Assembly (NCBI RefSeq): GCF_024763615.1
Contig: NC_077224.1
Location: 82,656,712 to 82,720,711 of the forward strand
Reading direction: 5' to 3'
DNA length: 64,000 nt
Origin: Phlebotomus papatasi
Taxonomy: Eukaryota > Arthropoda > Insecta > Diptera > Psychodidae
Shown here: piece after piece, positions 60,801 to 64,000 of the stretch
How the letters are laid out: each line of letters begins with the position of its first letter
Position numbering within the stretch: the first letter of the stretch is position 1
Translations under genes and position numbers: made by a program
The notes under the pieces: model-generated
Database searches by the model: none
What the model saw: the letters and a program-made list of their open reading frames with translations, nothing else
Told to the model about the DNA's origin: nothing

Positions 60801-63647
60801 TTCTTGCTCACCCCTTGCTTTAATGACTTACTTTACAATGCAAAAATTAAAGCAATTTGGACGTACGACATCCATATATGAAGTTCTCCAAATAAATCAA
60901 ATAAAGCATTCTGCAAAGGTTTCAATGCAAACAGTTTCGAAAAATTGTAAAATGCCAGTATAACTGTCAATTTACGAATAAATGTCATACTTAAGTACCA
61001 GATATCAGTCAAGAATCACTGTACATTCTAACCATTTAGCCAGGAAGCATACGATCCTCCAAGATATAGAATACTCAAAAGAATCGATCCTGTCAATCTC
61101 CCTCATCGCTGAGAGATAGTTTCCCTGGCTCTGCCCCACTTTTTCAAAATTTTCTGACAGCTTTATAAAATCCGCGTAAATAATTAAGGTTAGAATCTTC
61201 GAAAGACAAACATGGCCAACAGTTGATTCACTGAAAACTTTTTTCTGTTAAAATTTGCATTTGTGTTCAACATAACCTCACATCGCAAAATAACCTCTTA
61301 TCCAAATGGCAGAACAATGGCAAATTAAAAGAGATAAAAACCCCTTGGTTAGAGTCAAAAAAATAGCTTCTTATGTCCATGCAAATTAGACTAGAACGCG
61401 TCAATTGTCTTAACACTTGAGAGTATTGAGGTCTTTTTTCACAAATTGTGCATTCTTCTTTTAATATCTACGACCAAGAGGGCATTTCACAGTTGCTATT
61501 TTGAAATTCGCATGAGAATTTTGCTATTACGCAATTTGTGTACCTTCATTTGGAAGAATAATGTGTATTCCACAAGAAATGTGGTTTAATTGTAGGATTA
61601 CTGAATACGCAGCAGATACAATTGTGCAAAAAAAATGTTTCTTGCTGAGAGAGAGAGAGAGGTTTTTTTCAAATGGGTATGTTGTTTCTTTTGGTTAAGA
61701 ATTACGACGATTGAAGGAGAAAAAATTCCAATCGTGACTTGTGGAAAAATATTTTGTACAAAATTTCCATAATAAGGAAATCAAGTTTTAGTTTCTCTCC
61801 CAAAATGAGCTTCTGGCAGCGAAAGTTTAGCCATGTTTATGAATTTTTATTTGGTATTTTGACCAATAGGATGAGGATCTTTGCTATCAGCCCAGAGATG
61901 ATGATGATGGTGTTGTGCTGAGAAATGCTGGTGGGTCATCTGGGAGTGGAAGGAAAGGCGATGATTCGACTGCCAACAATGAAAATAATCCCAACAGTGT
62001 CAATACCGTTCTACGAAGGACCAGTAAATCAAAATTTTTTTCTTTAGACGTTTTTGTTGAGTTCTTTAAAAAAGGCTCAATTTAAGATTATAAAGCTAAT
62101 TTTGAATGATCTGTCGATCAACACAAAGTATTAATTGTTGTTTCAGGAAACACAATCACTCACGATGAATATCACAGATTTTGTGACACGGCTTTAGAAT
62201 GTAAATAAGAGTCTAATAAATTTAATTTTATTGTTATTTCAAATCAATATCAAATGTTTAGTTTTGTTTTATTAGTACAATAATTTAATTTGATTTATGA
62301 GCTAATTTCTTATTGTTTTATGTGTCTAAAATTTGCTTCTAGAGTTATTATTTGCTTCAATATGAGCCTTATTTAATACGAATAAAATATTACAACTCAG
62401 ATTGAGTCTTTAATAGTGGATCAGTTAAAATGCGTTCAGTAATAATCTTTCTGATTTGACAGCTCTTTGCGGTTTAAGTTTAGGCTTTTCCGACTCGAAG
62501 GACTCTTTAAAAATACCTTGAGAATGTTTTAATAACTAAACTTTCAACTAATTACTTTTAAAAATATCACAAAACTAGAAATTAAAACTTGTTGCGTTGT
62601 AGCTGTCAATCGCGTCCCTATAACCAGAAAATCTACCGCAGCAGCTACTTTGTCACGTGTCAAAAATTGAAAGTTCGAATAGAAAGCGCTCAAGCGGCGA
62701 GCACGTGAACTTCCTTTTGAAGCTATGCTGTTTGATCTTCGAATTAATCTAAAGATTATTACTGAACGCAGCCATTTTGAATGCATGTCTTCTTTCAATT
62801 GCTTCTAAAATAGTTCCCAGAAGAATCCTTCAATGTTCCCAATGACTTCTTCCAGCCTACGACTTGGCCACGCAATGTGAATCCAGAAGAGCTTCAATGC
62901 GACGACATACAATTGTCGGATGCCATCAGGGTATCTCGGAATGTCAATCAATGCCACCATCTCGTCCAGAATCGCGACAATCTGAACATACATCCGTCAC
63001 TGTGGTTGCTGACAATCTCACATCCATGGAGACCTGGTCGAAAAACAGCTTGGATGAGAAGGAATGGAAGGAGGGTCAGGCGAGTATTAGTGATCGCCTA
63101 TCGCTAACCCTCAAGGAGATCATGCATATCAGATCAGTGATAACCAAAGCGGACCTGGAACTTCTTCCAGTTGAAGTGAAGATTAAGGAAGATGTTGAGA
63201 AGAGAAAGGTAAGTCTGATCTGTCCTCAATTCCCCAAATATCAACAGCCTGCCTCAGGAACTTTTTCTCTGTTCGCTCTCAAAAGGTCTGCTTCCTGTGC
63301 TTAAAGACACGCTTTAGCATTTTTGGCCCATGGGGTGTTCTCTGTAAGCTGTGTCAAAAAACTGTTTGTTCCAAATGCTACTCAAAAGTAAGAAAATCCT
63401 CCGCCGCTGTTAACTGCGAGAAGTCGCAAAAATCTCACTTAAAACTTTTTATATTTAGATGAGGATTCCAACGGAACATTTCCGCAATGTTCCGGTGATG
63501 CTTCTGTCGCCGTCTCTGGTGAGCAGTCCTACGGCTTCCGGAGCTCCATCTCCCAGTCACTACGGACATGGTTCGTCTGGCGTGGACATGGAGTCCTTCC
63601 CGCGGTCGCTGATGGAGCGGCTCTTGAGGCCAGAGTCAGACAGGAAG
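9780..63647 (+). CDS. spir: spire, tandem-WH2 actin nucleator (gene span, partial at both ends)
   Basis: Spire nucleates actin filaments by lining up monomers on tandem WH2 motifs and works with the formin Cappuccino through its KIND domain. The exons are 9780-9814 (tentative), 22824-22941, 23342-23433, 31625-31742, 31851-31927, 32225-32355, 38964-39075, 39558-39672, 58139-58260, 61870-62023, 62856-63208, 63286-63387 and 63459-63647. They join in one frame at GT-AG sites and give about 572 residues. In order they hold the KIND C-terminal part (VLQKIGYIVYKALDY), an acidic linker, four WH2 motifs (ELRRGVRLKK, ILMEDIRSRKYNLRKV, AVILEFIRSRPPLKK, QLLDSIRKGRVLKPI), the RQRLIPVD linker, the Spir-box (SLTLKEIMHIRSVITKAD) and a FYVE-like finger (CFLC, CKLC, CSKCY). 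Four WH2 motifs match Drosophila Spire. The N-terminal half of KIND must lie upstream and the C-terminus downstream. Large introns (up to 18.5 kb) are full of transposons. Confidence 0.93.
10066..10258. mobile_element. ~193-bp MITE
   Basis: Inverted ends GGGCAAGATGGGGTAATTTG and, in reverse complement, GGGTAAGATGGGATAATTTG, both continuing into GGAAT. TA precedes the left end; the right border is not a clean TA, so the duplication has decayed. Confidence 0.6.
10959..11170. mobile_element. 212-bp MITE, TA duplication, sister of 44747-44961
   Basis: Ends GGGGAAAGTACTCTCCCTTC and its near inverse, bordered by TA on both sides. The arms continue through cgttcatg and aataatgtgaatt blocks, so nearly the whole element is palindromic. 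A second copy of nearly the same length lies at 44747-44961. Confidence 0.75.
14755..15200. repeat. dispersed repeat shared with 49180-50000
   Basis: Shared blocks with 49180-50000: attggaaaggtcttg(g)aatttt, ggtaaacggt, and gttcgagcacttcg(g/c)aaagcctgggacg. A further fragment of the last block lies at 15676-15715. Family not identified. Confidence 0.5.
15428..15660. repeat. dispersed repeat, inverted copy inside 40751-41020
   Basis: Its reverse complement matches 40751-41020 block by block: GGGGGTG(A/C)CATTAGCT, gtgtaaa(c)ttttt, aactacgtag(g/a)ttgcc and acgc(t/c)g. In the second locus it interrupts another repeat, so it behaves as a mobile non-autonomous element. Confidence 0.5.
16155..16340. 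repeat. CCCGAAAGCC repeat block
   Basis: Plus-strand AAAATCCCGAAAGCC units, then a middle block (aagagataaaattatatggagg, then ccaagacacagaagattttcctttgcctc), then inverse CGGGATTTTGGC units. The same layout is seen at 3296-3850, showing that the middle block belongs to the family. Confidence 0.7.
16565..16902. mobile_element. 338-bp MITE, CAGTAGA ends, TA duplication
   Basis: Left end CAGTAGAGCCTCGCTATAGG, right end (reverse complement) CAGTAGAACCCCGCTAGAGG; TA borders both. The ends resemble the CAGT-type ends of pogo/Tigger elements. It has no coding capacity. Confidence 0.75.
19813..20141 (+). mobile_element. tRNA-derived SINE, full length with 11-bp target duplication
   Basis: The head has an A-box-like TGGCGCAATAGGC and a B-box-like GAGTTCAAGTCCCG, as in Pol III SINEs. 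The tail ends in TTAATAATA. The direct repeat ACTGCGAACCC lies at 19802-19812 and 20142-20152, which fixes the borders and shows LINE-type insertion. A second copy sharing the head is at 37466-37767. Confidence 0.8.
20945..21140. repeat. ~196-bp imperfect palindrome, MITE-like
   Basis: Arms share gattgcact, gaaatccata and aaattagttt blocks in inverse order around a short gaaa turn near 21050. The borders are not sharp, so the duplication could not be set. Confidence 0.5.
21608..21690 (-). repeat. tRNA-like SINE head
   Basis: On the minus strand GGTGGCTCAGCGGTA resembles an A-box and GGGTTCGATCAC a B-box, followed by a T-rich run. The T-arm and acceptor stem do not fold well, so it is not a working tRNA. 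Confidence 0.45.
22824..22941 (+). CDS. spir: spir exon: C-terminal part of the KIND domain
   Basis: Acceptor tttatttgcag, donor gaag|gtaaat, phase 0 in and phase 1 out. It encodes VLQKIGYIVYKALDYNF, SSDEECVISPELDQLIN and EMTYE. This is the conserved end of the Spire KIND fold (YKALDY, then an acidic turn, then ISPELDQLI), the module that binds the formin tail. The catalytic kinase residues are absent, as expected for KIND. Confidence 0.93.
23342..23433 (+). CDS. spir: spir exon: acidic linker after KIND
   Basis: Acceptor ctctatttctcag, donor gat|gtgagt. With one base from the previous exon it reads DVDDEGIERDSDDAVDGEKF, then TETKEMDHVLD. Aspartate and glutamate make up much of it. The last residues continue into LCSKR of the next exon to form the VLDLC motif. 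Confidence 0.85.
24827..24986. mobile_element. 160-bp MITE nested in the 24-25.6 kb cluster
   Basis: Ends GGGGGAAGTGGGGCACCTTT and, inverted, GGGGGAAGTGAGGCACCTTT, bordered by TA on both sides. The motif GGCACCTTTGAAA occurs twice in each arm. Confidence 0.8.
25014..25170. mobile_element. ~157-bp MITE nested in the same cluster
   Basis: Ends AGGCAAATTCTGCTATTC and its near-perfect inverse, then GAGTTT(G/C)TCACGTGAGTACAA inverted on the other side. The border duplication is unclear. Confidence 0.7.
27489..27580. repeat. short inverted repeat, AAGAACCGTTGAAA type
   Basis: GTGCAAGAACCGTTGAAA is inverted at the right as TTTCAACGATTTTTGCAC. Similar arms (AGAACC(G/A)TTTGAAACCGAA) surround the MITE at 60531-60758, so this is probably a small element family. 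Confidence 0.5.
27604..27837 (-). mobile_element. 234-bp CAGTAGACTCTC MITE, inverse copy of 30810-31043
   Basis: TA-bordered ends CAGTAGACTCTC and GAGAGTCTACTG. The body is the reverse complement of 30810-31043 and has the same length. It carries no open frame of note; strand is given relative to the other copy. Confidence 0.85.
29525..29611. repeat. perfect hairpin, 40-bp arms, 7-nt loop
   Basis: CAATTGTGGAGCTCAGAGGC begins the left arm, and the complete 40-nt arm returns without a mismatch after GCTAAAG (29565-29571). No other copy was seen in the window. Confidence 0.85.
29867..30340. repeat. ~470-bp palindrome rich in TTTACGAACA motifs
   Basis: Left and right halves are inverse copies centred near 30100: GGGTTATACGATT(T/C)ACGAGC, catgttcgtaaaagtttt and cacaaacattgttcgtaaca recur inverted. 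The short motif (A)TGTTCGTAAA occurs many times in each half. This looks like a long palindromic MITE. Confidence 0.75.
30810..31043 (+). mobile_element. 234-bp CAGTAGACTCTC MITE
   Basis: TA at both borders, ends CAGTAGACTCTC. It matches 27604-27837 in inverse orientation along its whole length with scattered differences. Relatives with the same first ten bases are at 58743-59060 and 16565-16902. Confidence 0.85.
31625..31742 (+). CDS. spir: spir exon: KIND-WH2 linker, VLDLC to LQKVLQG
   Basis: Acceptor ttcttcactag, donor gag|gtaaat, phase 0 in and phase 1 out. It encodes LCSKRVSPSFPNDHYKAVCR, then ALATESIELRIFLQKVLQG. The HYKAVCRALATE stretch is a conserved helical segment between KIND and the first WH2 of Spire proteins. 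Confidence 0.9.
31851..31927 (+). CDS. spir: spir exon: helical segment before WH2-A
   Basis: Acceptor tttttcgtgcag, donor TGG|gtaaga, phase 1 in and phase 0 out. It encodes EAEVLRIQADAETSQQELDK then LGFNDW, continuing as ARFWMQVVDELRRG in the next exon. The 108-nt intron before it is a multiple of three and has no in-frame stop. Confidence 0.9.
32225..32355 (+). CDS. spir: spir exon: WH2-A and start of WH2-B
   Basis: Acceptor gcttctttag, donor tccag|gtgagt, phase 0 in and phase 2 out. It encodes ARFWMQVVDELRRGVRLKKC (WH2-A), then SFSRTPVEYELTPYEILMED and IRSR (first helix of WH2-B). The amphipathic helix followed by LKK is the actin-monomer-binding signature. Confidence 0.95.
32490..33775 (+). 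repeat. intronic minisatellite, unit about 31 bp, roughly 40 units
   Basis: The unit GGGAATACCACTTTGTAAAT plus a TTTGCATTATA-like end repeats head to tail with substitutions and a few length changes. It fills the intron between the WH2-A and WH2-B/C exons from 135 bp after the donor. Confidence 0.9.
33985..34440 (-). pseudogene. mariner transposase, C-terminal part, degenerate
   Basis: Minus-strand fragments match the mariner catalytic region in the right order: SGLSARKLF and CLWLDWKAIV (the usual WWDWKG with its Asp), then AIKQKRPVYLNKKGIVFYQD with NAGPHKSLATCQKL (the QDNARPH catalytic block), and a degraded KEFYDS---RW-K end. Frames change and stops occur, and some residues between WDWK and KQKRP are deleted. 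The N-terminal half is not recognised. This is an inactive relic. Confidence 0.75.
34505..37308 (-). mobile_element. 2.8-kb pogo/Tigger-like DNA transposon, apparently intact
   Basis: Inverted ends are GGGTCATGTGTGGTATTACG and (reverse complement) GGGTAACGTGTGGTATTACT, continuing into GGAC, with TA at 34503-34504 and 37309-37310. Subterminal TTACGGGACA-like motifs recur inside both ends. It encodes one transposase with a spliced frame and sits inside the mariner remnant, so it inserted later. Confidence 0.9.
34849..36804 (-). CDS. pogo/Tigger-like (CENP-B/jerky type) transposase, two exons
   Basis: Exon 1 is 36804-36244 and exon 2 is 36177-34849, with a 66-nt GT-AG intron; the join GEK-VLVRRGD restores the DDE fold, giving 629 residues. 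Residues 8-55 form a psq-type HTH (SVREAAKQFNVPKTTIFNKL), and about 65-135 a CENP-B-type HTH (GHEWFRGFMKRHPELS). The DDE domain has Asp175 (FNCDESGF), Asp286 (YLDGHSSH) and Asp322 (NATHLMQPLD). The C-terminus is a Lys/Glu-rich coiled coil. It would cut and paste the element at TA sites. No stop or frameshift breaks the frame. AATAAA overlaps the stop. Confidence 0.93.
37466..37767 (+). mobile_element. tRNA-derived SINE, second copy
   Basis: The head (GGGGATCTCAGTGG, GAGTTCGAGTCCC B-box) matches the SINE at 19813; the body differs, and the tail is TTATTATTATTATTAAT. No clear target duplication. It lies in the mariner remnant between the pogo element and the LINE debris. Confidence 0.65.
37914..37945 (-). 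ncRNA. degenerate hammerhead-like core (Penelope-type)
   Basis: On the minus strand: CTGAAGA, about 17 nt, then GAAACGTC. The spacing and the GAAACGTC box match the 49-kb copies, but the conserved CTGATGA is changed at one base, so self-cleavage is doubtful. Confidence 0.4.
38050..38420 (-). pseudogene. LINE (non-LTR retrotransposon) ORF C-terminal remnant
   Basis: On the minus strand the frame reads GIAPPRVRRQIISSREMSKV, later LLHGHKKPRARLKSCRSFCH, then a stop, and in another frame ERHGLCDCGVIQTTPYF. The APP-(I/V)RR and CDCG--QT--H patterns belong to the end of jockey/RTE-like polyproteins, after the RT domain. Frameshift and stop show it is dead. The GC content is higher than its surroundings. 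Confidence 0.5.
38964..39075 (+). CDS. spir: spir exon: end of WH2-B and WH2-C
   Basis: Acceptor aacttttgcag, donor AAGAAG|gtgaga, phase 2 in and phase 0 out. It encodes KYNLRKVMVNGDIPQRVKKD, then AHAVILEFIRSRPPLKK. The first part closes WH2-B with LRKV, and AVILEFIRSRPPLKK is WH2-C. This is one of the most conserved stretches of insect Spire. Confidence 0.95.
39558..39672 (+). CDS. spir: spir exon: WH2-D
   Basis: Acceptor tatttttgtag, donor AGAC|gtgagt, phase 0 in and phase 1 out. It encodes ASERKLPPLKAKPTPRDQLL, then DSIRKGRVLKPIPRHKSR. RDQLLDSIRKGRVLKPI is the fourth WH2. The last base joins either the 39774 terminal exon or the 58139 exon; both are phase-compatible. Confidence 0.94.
39774..39823 (+). 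CDS. spir: spir alternative terminal exon of a short KIND+WH2 isoform
   Basis: Acceptor aataatttgcag follows WH2-D after a 101-nt intron. In the frame set by the previous exon it reads PRELRKKIQMIVEKRL and stops at TAA (39821-39823), with AATAAA at 40150-40155. This would give a protein ending just after the WH2 cluster, like the short nucleating isoform known in Drosophila. A GTAAGA overlaps the stop at 39819, but splicing there to 58139 shifts the frame, so a terminal exon is the better reading. The cleavage site is not determined. Confidence 0.6.
40150..40155 (+). promoter_or_regulatory. spir: candidate poly(A) signal for the short spir isoform
   Basis: Canonical AATAAA about 330 nt past the stop at 39821. 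The sequence between has no other canonical hexamer that I saw. This is an inference from position only. Confidence 0.4.
40585..41095. repeat. dispersed repeat interrupted by a second repeat (40751-41020)
   Basis: The outer parts match 1-240 (see there). The inner 40751-41020 is the inverse of 15428-15660. Removing the inner block brings the outer homology back together, a simple nested insertion. Confidence 0.55.
41305..41336 (+). ncRNA. degenerate hammerhead-like core (Penelope-type)
   Basis: CTGAAGA, then a partly pairing GGCGCAC-TGTC-GTGCC, then GAAAGCTT. The arrangement is like the 49-kb motifs, with AGCT in place of the palindromic ACGT. The CTGAAGA change makes activity doubtful. Confidence 0.35.
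44219..44281. repeat. (AAT)n / (ATT)n microsatellite
   Basis: Runs of AAT on the left and ATT on the right around tactaagta, so the tract can also fold on itself. Confidence 0.85.
44747..44961. mobile_element. 215-bp MITE, TA duplication, sister of 10959-11170
   Basis: Ends GGGGAAAATACTCTCCCTTC and, inverted, GGGGAAAGTACTCTCCCTTC, bordered by TA. It matches the 10959 copy along its length. Confidence 0.8.
47400..48345. repeat. 0.95-kb array of AATCCCGAAAAGCCAAAAT-type repeats
   Basis: About 20-bp units such as GGGCCAAAATCCCGAAAAGC follow each other almost without break, with ATGG(G/A)CCAAAATCC and CAGATTGGGCCAACAAAATC forming a higher-order pattern. Overlapping minus-strand open frames (F-G-P-I-R-D-F-G) are by-products of the repeat. 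Confidence 0.85.
49488..49519 (-). ncRNA. hammerhead-ribozyme-like core, left arm
   Basis: On the minus strand: CTGATGA, a stem GAGGA-CATTCA-TCCTC, then GAAACGTC. All invariant core bases of the two conserved boxes are present. The ACGT in GAA-ACGT-C is a palindrome, so stem III would form only in a dimer; this fits the minimal hammerheads of Penelope elements. One unpaired A lies between CTGATGA and stem II. Confidence 0.55.
49765..49796 (+). ncRNA. hammerhead-ribozyme-like core, right arm
   Basis: Mirror copy of the left-arm motif, on the plus strand: CTGATGA, GAGGA-CATTCA-TCCTC, GAAACGTC, with GATAC upstream and GTA downstream giving a 3-bp start of stem I. Cleavage would be expected after the C of ACGTC. 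Confidence 0.55.
50870..51120. other. GC-richer block with open frames on both strands, unknown
   Basis: Composition differs sharply from the AT-rich flanks. On the plus strand one frame reads MVPRRREYAEELNGQELWYG and onward for 46 codons and another runs 69 codons; the minus strand has a 95-codon frame starting MIELLELIGLSRGDNGELSE. I recognise none. It could be a 5' UTR or promoter of an internal spir transcript, a conserved element, or a nested gene. Confidence 0.3.
51828..51960 (+). CDS. possible alternative first coding exon of spir (C-terminal isoform), or small nested gene
   Basis: An ATG-started open frame with markedly higher GC than its surroundings reads MLLAKSSPDAPPCGVDAARD, then SLYCPQEPPRAAPRGHPPTP and KPRS up to a donor-like CGCTCAG|gtagac. 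The phase there is 1, which fits the spir exon at 58139, giving ...KPRS-V-LNSCQMDN. That would make a protein lacking KIND and WH2 but keeping the Spir-box and FYVE finger. Without splicing the frame stays open to a TAG at 52020-52022 (64 codons, ending HPREMWPN), so a nested small gene is the alternative. No family was recognised. Confidence 0.45.
52440..53310. repeat. two copies of an AGGTCTGAAGCCCG-type repeat
   Basis: Copies at about 52440-52715 and 53070-53300 share GGTTTAGCC(C/T)AGTTC(C/T)CGAA, aaccaattttattgatttttcag, and AAG(C/T)C(A/T)TA-TAGCTAAGCCTTAGGTC followed by TGAAGCCCG. Both ends carry inverted forms of the same words, so it is probably a DNA-transposon derivative. Confidence 0.6.
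53339..55758. mobile_element. 2.4-kb foldback element flanked by TAA
   Basis: Ends AGGTGTCTACACATT are inverted, bordered by TAA (53336-53338, 55759-55761). About 770 bp of each arm (53640-54406 and 54789-55560) are nearly identical inverse copies around a 382-bp centre. The left terminal region is about 100 bp longer and repeats CTACACATTGG. A 3-bp TAA duplication fits the PIF/Harbinger class, but no transposase was recognised. Confidence 0.75.
53845..54327 (+). other. 160-codon open frame in the foldback arm, function unknown
   Basis: Starts MRCSTVQWPRTPWIARWMER and ends LRGPSGR. The same peptide start appears on the minus strand in the right arm (55351-55115) but breaks by frameshift after SLEP. 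The opposite strand of each arm is also open (141 and 101 codons, ...LGVQVMASGSFGQLSFALRS). Arm GC is above the surroundings. It may be a captured gene piece or an accident of composition. Confidence 0.25.
55775..56220. repeat. two more AGGTCTGAAGCCCG-type repeat copies
   Basis: At about 55775-55960 and 55985-56220, in the same family as 52440-53310: aaccaattttatta, TTAGGTCTGAA(C/G)CCCGTATA, GCTTAGCCATATGGCTTTAC and GGAACTGGACTAAACC. Degraded pieces are also at 43320-43400 and 44330-44400. Confidence 0.55.
58139..58260 (+). CDS. spir: spir exon: linker with RQRLIPVDPALFQ
   Basis: Acceptor ttctcttgcag, donor CCAG|gtacgt, phase 1 in and phase 0 out. It encodes LLNSCQMDNVKRGETPCDSQ, then TTSSPRTSRQRLIPVDPALFQ (first residue completed from the preceding exon). 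The SRQRLI-VD-F pattern is conserved in insect Spire between the WH2 cluster and the Spir-box. Confidence 0.88.
58381..58526. mobile_element. 146-bp MITE flanked by TAA, solo copy of the 24-kb family
   Basis: Ends TGACCAGCGTACAATAACTT and, inverted, TGCCCAGCGCACAATAACTT. TAA lies at 58378-58380 and 58527-58529. The arms contain TTTGTAAACATGTTTTCAAA and the centre CTAGTCGTCTCGCTCTCTC. It defines the unit seen in tandem at 24060-25640. Confidence 0.8.
58743..59060. mobile_element. 318-bp CAGTAGACTCTTCGATATC MITE
   Basis: TA-bordered ends CAGTAGACTCTTCGATATCC and inverse (GGATATCGAAGAGTCTACTG), perfectly matched over 20 bases. A decayed relative without the outer ends may lie near 25890-26010 (CTTTTCGATATCC and inverse). 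Confidence 0.85.
59897..60103. repeat. degraded copy of the GGGGAATTCTGTA MITE
   Basis: Left end GGGGAATTCTGTAGCAGTAT with ACAAAGTCATATGACA matches 60531. The right end has lost its outermost part and stops around TTTGTCATAT. Confidence 0.6.
60531..60758. mobile_element. 228-bp MITE with 38-bp inverted ends, TA duplication
   Basis: Ends GGGGGAATTCTGTAACAGTA and inverse, both continuing into GGCAATGTCATATGACA; TA borders both sides. It sits between inverted AGAACC(G/A)TTTGAAACCGAA arms, i.e. inside another small element. Confidence 0.8.
61645..61661 (+). repeat. short GA-rich run
   Basis: About eight GA dinucleotides just upstream of the 61870 spir exon. A minor simple repeat. Confidence 0.6.
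61870..62023 (+). CDS. spir: spir exon: acidic and Ser/Asn-rich linker
   Basis: I chose the acceptor gaccaatag|gatgag, because it gives DEDLCYQPRDDDDGVVLRN directly after ALFQ, as in insect Spire; a second acceptor at 61890 would drop the first seven codons in frame. The rest reads AGGSSGSGRKGDDSTANNEN and NPNSVNTVLRRT. Donor ACCA|gtaaat, phase 1 out. Asn/Ser richness suggests a disordered linker. Confidence 0.8.
62024..62855 (+). other. spir: spir intron, 832 nt
   Basis: AT-rich intron between the acidic linker exon and the Spir-box exon. No repeat or coding feature recognised. Confidence 0.75.
62856..63208 (+). CDS. spir: spir exon: linker and Spir-box
   Basis: Acceptor gacttcttccag, donor AAAG|gtaagt, phase 1 in and phase 0 out. 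It opens with TYDLATQCESRRASMRRHTI, continues through a Ser-rich linker, and ends in the Spir-box (SLTLKEIMHIRSVITKADLE, then LLPVEVKIKEDVEKRK). The Spir-box resembles the Rab-binding helix of rabphilin and helps place Spire on vesicles. The matching vertebrate stretch also starts TYDW-TQC. Confidence 0.93.
63286..63387 (+). CDS. spir: spir exon: FYVE-like zinc finger
   Basis: Acceptor gctctcaaaag, donor TCAAAA|gtaaga, phase 0 on both sides. It encodes VCFLCLKTRFSIFGPWGVLC then KLCQKTVCSKCYSK. CxxC pairs at CFLC, CKLC and CSKC plus flanking Cys supply zinc ligands. The R(R/K)HHC phosphoinositide motif of true FYVE domains is absent, as in the modified FYVE of Spire. Short 77-nt and 71-nt introns flank it. 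Confidence 0.95.
63459..63647 (+). CDS. spir: spir exon: after the FYVE finger, Ser/Pro-rich
   Basis: Acceptor ttttatatttag, donor GGAAG|gtaagt, phase 0 on both sides. It encodes MRIPTEHFRNVPVMLLSPSL, a Ser/Gly-rich stretch, and SFPRSLMERLLRPESDRK. KMRIPTEHF follows the last finger Cys as in vertebrate KMRLPSK. Downstream exons lie outside the window. Confidence 0.92.
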
Positions 63648-64000
63648 GTAAGTTACAAAATATTTTTATTAGGAAGACACTTGAAGGCGTAGTCTATCTA
63701 TGTAATGTAAGGATATCAATTCTATATCCTTAAATTCGTAAAAGGATACACATTAATTCTACATAAACTTTGAACAATTCTGACCAACCAATTCTGATAA
63801 AGGAATAAATTGATGCGATTCGGATTGTTTGCCGTTGATTTAACACTGATGACAATCAACCGAAGTATTCCGGTATTTCGGTTGGGATACCCATCGGGCA
63901 CGTCCCAGGTGGCAGAGAAAGGCTGTAATTGGTTCTAGAATCGTCTATAGTTTGTTTGGAAATAGCTAAAGTCACGTATCGGTATTCTTGCGTCTACGAG
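63648..64000 (+). other. spir: start of a downstream spir intron
   Basis: Begins at the donor gtaagt after the last exon in the window. No acceptor-exon pair was recognised before the window ends. Confidence 0.6.

Larger units (their letters stand above)
58261..61869 (+). other. spir: spir intron, 3.6 kb
   Basis: Holds MITEs at 58381-58526, 58743-59060, 59897-60103 (degraded) and 60531-60758, and a GA-rich run near 61645. No coding exon recognised; the 61-83 codon open frames here are AT-rich or MITE-derived. Confidence 0.7.

Overview
The window is eukaryotic, AT-rich and dominated by introns and transposons. It looks like an insect, most likely a dipteran; a nematoceran or sand-fly-like genome is a guess. 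The only host gene I can identify is spire (spir), which encodes a tandem-WH2 actin nucleator. Its plus-strand coding exons run from about 9.78 kb to 63.65 kb. The gene enters from upstream (the first half of the KIND domain is missing) and leaves downstream, past the FYVE-like zinc finger.

The exons give the last part of KIND (22.8 kb), an acidic linker (23.3 kb), a segment starting VLDLC (31.6-31.9 kb), four WH2 repeats (32.2, 39.0 and 39.6 kb), a linker (58.1 and 61.9 kb), the Spir-box (62.9 kb) and a cysteine-rich FYVE-like finger (63.3-63.5 kb). All junctions are GT-AG and all phases agree. Two further segments suggest alternative isoforms. One is a short terminal exon with stop and poly(A) signal at 39.77-40.16 kb, which would give KIND+WH2 only. 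The other is a possible alternative first exon at 51.83 kb whose phase fits the 58.1 kb exon, which would give a C-terminal form lacking KIND and WH2.

The introns are packed with repeats. Intron 32356-38963 holds a 31-bp minisatellite and a nested stack: a decayed mariner with recognisable terminal repeats, invaded by a 2.8-kb pogo/Tigger-like element with an apparently intact 629-residue transposase (one intron), and also by a tRNA-derived SINE, a Penelope-type hammerhead-like motif and a LINE remnant. Intron 39673-58138 holds a 201-bp-arm palindrome with hammerhead cores on both arms, bounded by a 16-bp duplication, and a 2.4-kb foldback element bounded by TAA. There are many MITEs (several families, TA, TTAA or TAA duplications), a full SINE with target duplication, arrays of a CCCGAAAGCCAAAAT-type repeat, and a cluster of palindromic MITEs at 24-25.6 kb.

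No bacterial-type operons, CRISPR arrays, rRNA or convincing functional tRNA genes were seen. The first 9.8 kb and most intron DNA contain no recognisable coding sequence apart from transposon remnants.
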